NCBI GenBank assembly: GCA_937927665.1
Contig: CALBRY010000216.1
Coordinates: 1 to 42,601 of the forward strand
DNA: 42,601 nt
Source of the DNA: an uncultured Chloroflexota bacterium
GTDB taxonomy: Bacteria > Chloroflexota > Anaerolineae > Aggregatilineales > Phototrophicaceae
Direction: 5' to 3'
The position numbers and the translations under genes are program-made. Every line of letters begins with the position of its first letter. Position 1 is the first letter of the stretch. Below, piece by piece: positions 32,361 through 39,742 of the stretch. The notes beneath the pieces were generated by a model that worked only from the letters and a program-made list of their open reading frames with translations, was not told where the DNA came from and did no database searches.

Positions 32361-34581
32361 CGATCCCACGCGCTCGCAGCGCCGCTACTACCCGATCAGG
32401 AATAAAGGGCAGATCGTCCAACCAGATGCCAACCGCATCATGTACTGCTGCCGCGATCACCGGAGCAATCGGAACAAAGGGCATTTCTCCCATGCCGCGT
32501 GCGCCGAAAGGTCCAATCGGGTCGGCATATTCCAGAATGACCGATTTGACTTCCAGCGGCACATCAAGAATGGTCGGGATGAGGTAGGTCGAAAGATACG
32601 GGTTGAGCAACCGCCCCTCACGCGAAATCAGATTCTCCATCACCGCGTAGCCAATCGCCTGTATGACTGCGCCTTCGATTTGCCCCTGCACCTGCTGAGG
32701 ATTCAAGGCGCGTCCGACATCGTTTGCTGAGACGATGCGGCGCACATAAATGAGTCCTGTCTCAATATCGACATCGACTTCGGCGGCTTGCGCGACATAC
32801 CCGTACGCGAAATTCGGCTCGGATTTGCCCGTCATCGGATCATAGGGTGTGGTTTTCGGCGGGCGATACTGATAGGTTGCGATCGCGGGACGTTCTTCAG
32901 CTTTCCACTGCTGGAGCGCCATTTCCGCCGCGCCCTTGATGGCGTTGCCTGCCATAAAGGTCATGCGCGACGCGGACGAACTCCCCGCCGTGAGCGTGTG
33001 CGCGGTATCATGCCCAACAAAGTGAACTTTTTCGAGCGGCAGATCCAGCGCGGCGGCGGCGATCTGCACCATCACCGTATGCGTTCCCTGCCCAACTTCA
33101 GCGCCGCCGTGATGCACAACTGCGCGCTCGATTTCAGCGCGTCCGTGAAGTTCAACGGTTGCCCAGCTTTGCTCCGGGAAACCGAAACTGTAGCCGATAT
33201 TCTTGAAACCGCACGCGAAACCAATCCCGCGCCGCAGGGCTGAATCTTCTGGCTGCTCAATCCGATTTTTCGCCCATGCGCCGCCGGACTGCGTCCAGTA
33301 ACTTTCGCGCGCCGCCGATTCAATCACCTGCGGCATGGTCACGCCTTTGGGGAGCGGCGTCCCAACCGATAGGATGCTGCCTTCGCGTACTGAGTTCTTC
33401 AAGCGGATCGTGATCGGGTCGATTCCGAGCGTTTCCGCGAGTCGATTCATCATGCCTTCGGCGGCGAATGCTGCTTGAGGAGCGCCAAACCCGCGAAATG
33501 CGCCGGTCGGGATGTTGTTGGTCAATACGCCGTAGCTGTCAATATGAACGCTGGGGATTTCATACGGACCGGTCACCATCAAGTTGGCATTCGCCAAGAC
33601 TTTTGTCGTTGTGTAATTGTACGGTCCCGCGTCGGCGATCACTTCCGCTTCGATGGCTGTCACCGTGCCGTCACGTTTCGCGCCCCATTTTGTCTTGATG
33701 CGGAACGGGTGGCGTTTGTGGTGATACAGAATCGACTCGTGACGACTCCATAGAATTTTGACAGGGCGCTGAAGTTTCCATACGGCAAGCGCCAACACGA
33801 TCTGAACAGACATATCCTCGCGTCCGCCAAACGCGCCGCCGATTGCCGGATAGATCACACGGACTTGTTCTTCGGGGATGTTCAGCGCGTGCGCGATCAA
33901 ATACTGATCTTCGTGCGTCCACTGCCCCGCGACGACGATCGTGATGCGCCCTTCTTCATCGATATATCCCAGTCCGGCTTCTGGCTGTAAATAGGCGTGT
34001 TCCTGATACCCGGTTGTGAACTCACCTTCGAGGATCACCTCTGCCGCTGCCCATCCCGCTTCCATATCGCCGTGACGGGTGCGGTAGCGCACCAGAATAT
34101 TATTCGCCAACCCATCTCGAATTTGCGGCGCGCCATCCGCCATTGCTTCGACGGGATCGAACACGGGTGGAAGGTCTTCGTATTCGATGCGGATGCATTT
34201 CGCCGCTTCTGCCGCGATCTGCTCGGTTTCAGCGACCACGAGCGCGACGTTATCCATATAACAGCGAACTTTTTCAGCGCCGGGGATCGTGCTCCCCGGT
34301 CCACACAGCACCGGTTGATCTTTCATCACCAACCCGTACTCGTTGACCGGAATATCGCGCGAGGTGTAAACCGCGACCACGCCGGGCATCTGAAGCGCTT
34401 CGCTGGTATCGACGCTCACAACGCGCGCATGTGCGCGATCGCTGAAGCGAATTTTCATGTAAAGCTGGTTTTCCATATCGAAGTCGCCGGGATACGACGC
34501 TTCGCCAGTGACCTTGCCGCGCGCATCAATGCGCGTGATGCTTTGCCCCAATACCTGCCGGGCGTTCTCTTGATCGACCAC
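32350..34581 (-). CDS. Molybdopterin-binding catalytic subunit, xanthine dehydrogenase family
   Basis: A 743-residue large subunit. The N-terminal domain starts RIDARGKVTGEASYPGDF. Cofactor-binding motifs are IGGAFGGRED, the xanthine-dehydrogenase-like FRGFGAPQ, HHGGAEVGQGTHTV and TAGSSSASRMTFMAGNA, and the catalytic Glu699 in GARGMGEMPFV. The FRGFG loop separates it from CO dehydrogenases, which have a VAYRCSF-type loop. FAD and iron-sulfur domains are supplied by the fusion at 36839-38269, and maturation proteins by XdhC, YqeB and YqeC-MocA in the same array. The substrate could be a purine or N-heterocycle. YqeB/YqeC suggest a labile Se ligand on Mo instead of sulfur. Confidence 0.93.
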   Translation of the reverse strand: MVDQENARQVLGQSITRIDARGKVTGEASYPGDFDMENQLYMKIRFSDRAHARVVSVDTSEALQMPGVVAVYTSRDIPVNEYGLVMKDQPVLCGPGSTIPGAEKVRCYMDNVALVVAETEQIAAEAAKCIRIEYEDLPPVFDPVEAMADGAPQIRDGLANNILVRYRTRHGDMEAGWAAAEVILEGEFTTGYQEHAYLQPEAGLGYIDEEGRITIVVAGQWTHEDQYLIAHALNIPEEQVRVIYPAIGGAFGGREDMSVQIVLALAVWKLQRPVKILWSRHESILYHHKRHPFRIKTKWGAKRDGTVTAIEAEVIADAGPYNYTTTKVLANANLMVTGPYEIPSVHIDSYGVLTNNIPTGAFRGFGAPQAAFAAEGMMNRLAETLGIDPITIRLKNSVREGSILSVGTPLPKGVTMPQVIESAARESYWTQSGGAWAKNRIEQPEDSALRRGIGFACGFKNIGYSFGFPEQSWATVELHGRAEIERAVVHHGGAEVGQGTHTVMVQIAAAALDLPLEKVHFVGHDTAHTLTAGSSSASRMTFMAGNAIKGAAEMALQQWKAEERPAIATYQYRPPKTTPYDPMTGKSEPNFAYGYVAQAAEVDVDIETGLIYVRRIVSANDVGRALNPQQVQGQIEGAVIQAIGYAVMENLISREGRLLNPYLSTYLIPTILDVPLEVKSVILEYADPIGPFGARGMGEMPFVPIAPVIAAAVHDAVGIWLDDLPFIPDRVVAALRARGIDGF

Positions 34582-34605
34582 GATGGTTAAACCCGATATT
34601 CTAAA

Positions 34606-36390
34606 CTAGCGCAGCCCATTCATCGCCGCAATTTCCTGCGGAACGGTTTTTGCATTCACCCGCACCCGCACCGCTTCGCGGCTCATCAACCGCTGAAGGA
34701 TGGCGACGGCTGTCGCATAGGTCGGGTCAACGCCAATATAGTTCAAACTTCCCGCGCCGAGGTTATGCCCCTTGGTGCGCGGCGTATCGCTCGCGTAATG
34801 CAGCACGCCAATATCGAACGGTGCATGATGCAGCGTCACGATCTCGTTTAGCGGGTGACGACGCGGGCGAATGACTTCGTAAATCGCGCTCAGATACGGT
34901 CCGGCTTCCATTTCGAGCACGGTGTACCCTTCGCGGTAAAACACATCCATATAGCGCGAGTTTTGCAGGAATGTCCCTAACGCGCTGATCGCCTTTTGAT
35001 TATCCAACACCTGCCCCATCGAAAGGAACGGCGCGACATCCTGCGCCGTAAAACAGTTGTTGAAAAGATAGCTGTTGCGCGAATGCTCATCATGCACCAC
35101 ATTCGAGATCATCACGTCGCCGATGCGCGCATTGAGTGTCGCCGCTTTGCCCATCACATACACGCCGAGCAAGCGTTCCACGCGTTCGCTTAAACGCGCC
35201 AATATTTCGTACGCACCCAATCCGAGCGGATAATCGATGTTGATGATGATCGCGTCGGTTTGCTGAAGCCATGCGAAATCGGGTTCTGTGTGCAAGCGCG
35301 GATCGAGCCATTCCGGGCGGAGTTTATTCAACTCGATCACCTGTGTTTCAAGTTCAAACCCGTGGCGACTGGGGATGCGATGAATGCCGAGTGTCGTTTC
35401 GTCACGCCGCATTTCCCCGCGTACTTCCCCACGATCCGCTGTATCGAGATACTTGCGGAGGACATAATACAGGAAGTTGCTTCGGCTGCTAACGCTTCCC
35501 TCTTTTTGAAGCATGTGATATTCCGCCAGCAGTTCCGCGTGTTCGCCGCCTTCTTCCATGTATTCGATCAGCGTCTTTTCTTCACGCAGCGCAAACCCGG
35601 TGAGCAAATTCACCATCGAATGCGTGTTGCTGCTCACGAAGTAGACCGGGCGATCTTCCAGATCAACAAGCGAGTGAAGCTGTTCTTTGATTTCGTCCCA
35701 CCACTGCGCGGTTGCACGGCGGTAATCGGCTTGTGAGCCGCCGATCAGACGCACACCAAACGATTTACGCGAGCGAGCAACCTTAATCAGATTTGCGACA
35801 AAATGCAGTCCCCACGCCGACTCAAGCCGCCGAACATCATTCGGCGTCATATGGGTTGTCATGGCGAGCAGTTCGATTTCGCTTTCCGTCAGCTTTTGCA
35901 CACGCTTTTCGTTGTGCGTCAGGAACAACCGCGCCGCCTCCGCTTGGAGCAGATTGTGCAGCTTGTTCCATTCGATCTGGTAGGCGGTGAGCATCGGCAG
36001 TAAGTCGTCAATATCGGATCGACTTACTACAAACACCGCCAGCGTGGATTTCCCGTCAAAATGGGTGCGGCGGCGGCGACCCGGCGCATACACCCGTTCC
36101 CACTCATCCACCGGATGTCCGGCATCTGCGAAGGACTTTTCCACCTGCCCGATCAGGATCAAATCCACATCGGCTAGGCACGCGGGCAACCGTTGACTGC
36201 TGTAAGAAAGCGCGGCAGTATCGGGCACCGTTTCATCCCGCGCATGCACATGCAGTGACGAATCCAGTGTTAGATAACTCTCCACGAGGGTTTCGATCTG
36301 AATCGTGTGCGTGGAGCGCAGCAGCGAGTAATACGTACGCATGTACAGTTCAAGTTCTTCACTTCCCGTCGTCGGAACGGTGCGATCCAT
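34606..36390 (-). CDS. Uncharacterised protein with nucleoside-phosphorylase-like C-terminal region
   Basis: A 594-residue protein, no signal peptide or membrane segment. The first half (1-370) is mainly helical and acidic with no motif I know. The C-terminal part contains stretches like the PNP/MTAP superfamily: MGKAATLNARIGDVMISNVV at 413-432 (strand-loop like the N-A-A-G-G-L of PNPs) and VLEMEAGPYLSAIYEV at 491-506, like the M-E-x nucleoside-binding loop. Asn429-430 style residues and HAPFDIGVLHYASDTPRT follow. It may belong to a Chloroflexota-rich DUF family (DUF6909 by my recollection, unverified). The location, between the FAD/FeS and Mo subunit genes with 24-27 base gaps, argues that it serves the hydroxylase, perhaps by releasing its base substrate. 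Confidence 0.65.
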   Translation of the reverse strand: MDRTVPTTGSEELELYMRTYYSLLRSTHTIQIETLVESYLTLDSSLHVHARDETVPDTAALSYSSQRLPACLADVDLILIGQVEKSFADAGHPVDEWERVYAPGRRRRTHFDGKSTLAVFVVSRSDIDDLLPMLTAYQIEWNKLHNLLQAEAARLFLTHNEKRVQKLTESEIELLAMTTHMTPNDVRRLESAWGLHFVANLIKVARSRKSFGVRLIGGSQADYRRATAQWWDEIKEQLHSLVDLEDRPVYFVSSNTHSMVNLLTGFALREEKTLIEYMEEGGEHAELLAEYHMLQKEGSVSSRSNFLYYVLRKYLDTADRGEVRGEMRRDETTLGIHRIPSRHGFELETQVIELNKLRPEWLDPRLHTEPDFAWLQQTDAIIINIDYPLGLGAYEILARLSERVERLLGVYVMGKAATLNARIGDVMISNVVHDEHSRNSYLFNNCFTAQDVAPFLSMGQVLDNQKAISALGTFLQNSRYMDVFYREGYTVLEMEAGPYLSAIYEVIRPRRHPLNEIVTLHHAPFDIGVLHYASDTPRTKGHNLGAGSLNYIGVDPTYATAVAILQRLMSREAVRVRVNAKTVPQEIAAMNGLR

Positions 36391-36417
36391 CGCTGCCTCC
36401 CTCTTTCGCTGAAAACC

Positions 36418-36837
36418 TTACGACCGTCGATCGTCAAATCGTTCGCGGTTCGTATCGGTGCGTGCCTGAACTTCTTCACGCATCTGGCGGTTCAATTTCC
36501 GCTGCCGTTTCTTTTCGTATTCCTTGGACTGCATCATCTGAAGGCGTTCTTTGGTCAAATCCGTCTCTTTGACATTCATCGCCTTTTTTGGCGTTGCCGC
36601 GCCGATGATCAACCCGATAATCGTGATCAACACAAGGAAAATCATCACCGCGAAAAACAACCGCAGCGTTGTTTCGTCCATGCCGCGCCCAAACGAGCGG
36701 TTTTGCGATTGCGCCCATTCAACGACACTTGGCGCTGCAAACCAACCGAGAATCAAGCACGCTGCGCCAAGTACTAACCCGATGACGGGGCGCAGCCCTA
36801 CGCGCTTTTTCTTTTCCTTGATGATAATCTGAGACAT
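36418..36837 (-). CDS. Small membrane protein of unknown function in the Mo hydroxylase operon
   Basis: A 139-residue protein with two membrane segments (about 14-34, GLRPVIGLVLGAACLILGWFA; and about 59-82, RLFFAVMIFLVLITIIGLIIGA). The short outer loop, VVEWAQSQNRSFGRGMDETT, lies between them. A basic, glutamine/arginine-rich cytoplasmic tail (83-139) with KKRQRKLNRQMREEV is probably helical and coiled. No known motif is seen. It begins 1 base after the FAD/FeS gene and ends 27 bases before the phosphorylase-like gene. It could anchor the hydroxylase to the membrane or be an unrelated passenger. Confidence 0.7.
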   Translation of the reverse strand: MSQIIIKEKKKRVGLRPVIGLVLGAACLILGWFAAPSVVEWAQSQNRSFGRGMDETTLRLFFAVMIFLVLITIIGLIIGAATPKKAMNVKETDLTKERLQMMQSKEYEKKRQRKLNRQMREEVQARTDTNRERFDDRRS

Positions 36838-36838
36838 G

Positions 36839-38269
36839 TTATTTCTCCTCTACGCGGCTTGCATCCAACACTGCTTGTATGATTTTATAATATCCGGTAC
36901 AACGGCACAGATTCCCACTCAGGCTCTGTTCCACCTGTGCCTGAGTCGGATCGGGTGTTTCTTCGAGCAGTTTTGCCCCCGCCATCAAGAATCCCGGTGT
37001 GCAGTAGCCGCACTGCACAGCACCTTGATCGACGAATGACTGCTGAATTGGATGCAGTTCACCATCCTCCGCCAACCCTTCGACCGTGATGATTTCCGCC
37101 TGATGCGCACGCGGCGCGGGCACAAGGCACGCCATCACCGCCGCGCCATCGAGAAAAACAGTACATGCGCCGCACTCGCCTTCGGCACAGCCTTCTTTTG
37201 TCCCCGGCAGCCCAACATCTTCACGCAAGAAGCGGAGCAGCGTCTTGTTAGATGCGCCGCTGACAACAAATGTTTCGCCGTTGATCGTCGTCGTAATCGG
37301 CTGGTCAGATTCGCCGTCTGAACTGTGCGCAATGCTGGCATCCAGCGCGTGCGCGGCATGCCCATGATGCGCGCCCCACAACATCGGCGGGTGATCCGGG
37401 AAGCGCTGGCGTGCTGTTCCGGCGGCAAGCGCCTTGAGCGCACGCCCAACTAATACACGCACCATCTCGCGGCGGTAATCCGCTGTGCCACGCACATCGG
37501 TGATCGGGTCAACGGCAGCCGCCGCCAAACGCGCCGCTTCACGGATTGCATCGAGTGTGAGCGGACGCCCCACCAGTGAATGTTCTGCAACGAGCGCATG
37601 AACGATCGTCGGTGCGACACTGCCGAGCGTAATCGCCGCCTTCGTAACCGTCTCGCCGTCCATTTCGAGGATCACCGCCGCATTGACGACTGAGATCGCT
37701 TGTGCGCGGCGCAGCCCCAATTTGAAAAACACGCCGCGCTCGTTTTGCGCCAGCGCCGGGAAAGTGATCGCCGTGAGCAGTTCATCCGGGCGCATGATCG
37801 TTCGCCGCACACCCGTATAGAAATCGCGCAGCGGAACTGTCCGTTCGCCTTCCAGTGACGCCAGTTTGACCTGTGCGCCGAGCGCCATCAGCGGTGAAAT
37901 CGTGTCGTTCGCCGGTGAACCTGTGATCACGTTACCGGCGACGGTCGCCCGGTTGCGAATCTGCGGTGCGCCAACTTCCCAACAAGCTTGTGCCAACGGG
38001 AGTGCGCGTTCGATCATGAGCGGATGATCGACAACCTGATTGTGGGTGACGAGCGCTCCCAAAGAAATCTCATCGCCGTGCAGGGTGATGCCGTCCAAAC
38101 CGGGGACGCGGGTGATATCGATCAACACCTCAACGCCGGTGCGTATCTCCCGATCAAGTTCAATGATCAAATCCGTACCGCCCGCGATGATACGTGCCCG
38201 CTCACGATACTGCGCGAGGAGTTCCAAAGCTTCGGCGGTCGTGCTAACGGTGAAATAGTGTGACCACAT
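36839..38269 (-). CDS. FAD-binding and [2Fe-2S] fusion subunit of a Mo hydroxylase
   Basis: A 476-residue electron-transfer subunit. FAD-binding part (1-290): AGGTDL at 29-34 and ATVAGNVITGSPANDT at 108-123, with the CoxM/XdhB C-terminal domain to about 285. A His-rich linker (291-325) leads to a two-cluster ferredoxin part: first cluster Cys361, Cys366, Cys369 and Cys381 (GCAEGECGACTVFLDG...C); second cluster Cys420, Cys423, Cys455 and Cys457 (QCGYCTPGF and LCRCTGY). Many XdhA proteins have the opposite order, iron-sulfur first, so this is a CoxM-then-CoxS type fusion. It pairs with the catalytic subunit at 32350-34581. It begins 3 bases after the phosphoesterase gene. Confidence 0.95.
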   Translation of the reverse strand: MWSHYFTVSTTAEALELLAQYRERARIIAGGTDLIIELDREIRTGVEVLIDITRVPGLDGITLHGDEISLGALVTHNQVVDHPLMIERALPLAQACWEVGAPQIRNRATVAGNVITGSPANDTISPLMALGAQVKLASLEGERTVPLRDFYTGVRRTIMRPDELLTAITFPALAQNERGVFFKLGLRRAQAISVVNAAVILEMDGETVTKAAITLGSVAPTIVHALVAEHSLVGRPLTLDAIREAARLAAAAVDPITDVRGTADYRREMVRVLVGRALKALAAGTARQRFPDHPPMLWGAHHGHAAHALDASIAHSSDGESDQPITTTINGETFVVSGASNKTLLRFLREDVGLPGTKEGCAEGECGACTVFLDGAAVMACLVPAPRAHQAEIITVEGLAEDGELHPIQQSFVDQGAVQCGYCTPGFLMAGAKLLEETPDPTQAQVEQSLSGNLCRCTGYYKIIQAVLDASRVEEK

Positions 38270-38271
38270 GA

Positions 38272-38895
38272 TTATTCCGGCTCGATCTCTAGCAGTGTAA
38301 CAGGATTGATGTTGATGATCTTGGTATCGCCATGCTGCGTTTCGGTTTGGACGCGGCGGTCATAGGTATGAACATGTCCATGTACCATGTAGCGAGGTCG
38401 ATACCAGTCGAGGAACTGTAAATACGCCTTAAAGCCGCGATGCGGCAGGTCTTCTGCATCATGAATGCCGAAAGCAGGTGCGTGTGTGACAAATATATCA
38501 ATCGGGCGCTTGTTCGTCAGCTTTCGCAAGTAAATCGACAGCCCCGCTTTCACAACCATACTCCTCATTTCGGATTCCGTGTATTGAATCGGACTCTGGT
38601 TATACCGAATTGATCCCTCAATTCCGTAAAAAGTGAGTCCTTTGTAAGTGAACAACCGCTGATGCAGGTTTTCGCCGCCCGGTGGGCGTTCGGTGTACCC
38701 AACATCATGATTTCCACGCACATACAAAAGCGGCACATTCATCACGCTTGTGACAAATTCCAGATACGTCACAGGCATATCGCCACAGCTAATGATAAGC
38801 TCAACATCGTGGTAGCGCCGCCGCAAGTGTGCCGCGTTTTCCATCTGCTGCACGACGGTATCACTGATACATAGAATTTTCACAATACAACCCAT
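38272..38895 (-). CDS. Calcineurin-like metallophosphoesterase, motif I variant
   Basis: A protein of about 207 residues with most metal motifs of the calcineurin superfamily: GDMP (CGDMP), GNHD in YVRGNHDVG, His in VTHAPAFG, and GHVH in MVHGHVHTYD. Motif I normally reads D-x-H; here it is ISDTVVQQ, so the His is missing. A subfamily with this change is known to exist, so metal binding may be rearranged rather than lost. Substrate unknown. Start choice: ATG 38893-38895 or GTG four codons later; an in-frame TTG also occurs. It lies between XdhC and the FAD/FeS subunit with gaps of 16 and 2 bases, so it is part of the hydroxylase array. Confidence 0.85.
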   Translation of the reverse strand: MGCIVKILCISDTVVQQMENAAHLRRRYHDVELIISCGDMPVTYLEFVTSVMNVPLLYVRGNHDVGYTERPPGGENLHQRLFTYKGLTFYGIEGSIRYNQSPIQYTESEMRSMVVKAGLSIYLRKLTNKRPIDIFVTHAPAFGIHDAEDLPHRGFKAYLQFLDWYRPRYMVHGHVHTYDRRVQTETQHGDTKIININPVTLLEIEPE

Positions 38896-38911
38896 AATCA
38901 AAAACGAAAGA

Positions 38912-39733
38912 TCACACGGAGTCTTTGGACTCCATTTTCATAGATTCTCCTGTGCCGCCGCGCCGGATCATGATCAGTTCCGCTAAAATGCTCACGGCGA
39001 TCTCTTTCGGCGTTTCGGCATTGAGTTCCAACCCAATCGGCGCATGAACGCGCGCAAGCTGAGCATCAGTTAATCCGCGTTGTTCGCGGAGTTCTTTCAT
39101 CGTGAGCGCCCACCGGCGGCGGCTGCCGATCACGCCGATATACGCGGCGGGCGTAGTCAGTAAAACGGGGATCAGGTCAACATCGACGGGCAGCCCGCGT
39201 GTGACTGCCGCAATATACGTAGAGGATGTAATCGACACATGGCGCACCACATCGGCGGGTTTGCTGATCGTGTAGCCATCCAGCCCCGGCGCATATTCAG
39301 GATTGCAGAATTCGGGGCGATCATCGCTCAAAATTACGCGCCAGCCTGACCACTTGCCCAACTCTGCCAACGCCTTACCGACATGTCCGCCGCCGATCAC
39401 AAGCAGCGTTGGCGCGGGATTCAGCGGTTCAATAAAGACTTCGACCGTGCCGCCGCAAACCCCCGGATCGCCCGCCTGAATATCATTCAACGCATAGGAT
39501 ACGGTACGAGACTCTCCGCTGGCAATCACGGTGAGCGCCTCAGTGATCGCCAAATTTTCCATTTTGCCGCCGCCAATCGTGCCGACAAACGAGCCATCGG
39601 CGCGCACCAGCAGCTTGCTCCCCGTATGGCGTGGGACACTCCCCTGCACACGGATGATCGTCGCAAGCGCCGCTGTTTCCCCGTTATCGTGCGCCGCGAT
39701 CAGCGCTTCGTAAACCGCCCGTGTATCATCCAT
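38912..39733 (-). CDS. XdhC/CoxI family maturation protein
   Basis: A 273-residue protein that in relatives binds the molybdenum cofactor and helps insert a terminal sulfur (or presumably selenium) ligand. The N-terminal domain has TIIRVQGSVPRHTGSKLLV and GTIGGGKMENLAI; a linker with CGGTVEVFIEPL follows. The C-terminal Rossmann domain is LLVIGGGHVGKALAELG and AAYIGVIGSRRRWALTMKEL, with HAPIGLELNAETPKEIAVSI at the end. All three parts are typical of XdhC. It starts 9 bases after the glycosyltransferase gene. Together with YqeB it gives the array two related Rossmann maturation proteins. Confidence 0.95.
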   Translation of the reverse strand: MDDTRAVYEALIAAHDNGETAALATIIRVQGSVPRHTGSKLLVRADGSFVGTIGGGKMENLAITEALTVIASGESRTVSYALNDIQAGDPGVCGGTVEVFIEPLNPAPTLLVIGGGHVGKALAELGKWSGWRVILSDDRPEFCNPEYAPGLDGYTISKPADVVRHVSITSSTYIAAVTRGLPVDVDLIPVLLTTPAAYIGVIGSRRRWALTMKELREQRGLTDAQLARVHAPIGLELNAETPKEIAVSILAELIMIRRGGTGESMKMESKDSV

Positions 39734-39742
39734 GACAAACCA

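Noticed and set aside
32350..34581. CO dehydrogenase large subunit (CoxL)
   Set aside because: The active-site loop reads FRGFG as in xanthine dehydrogenases, not the VAYRCSF type of CoxL.
30211..36390. In-frame UGA selenocysteine in the hydroxylase genes
   Set aside because: No gene needs readthrough of a UGA to be complete; this trait uses a labile Se cofactor instead.
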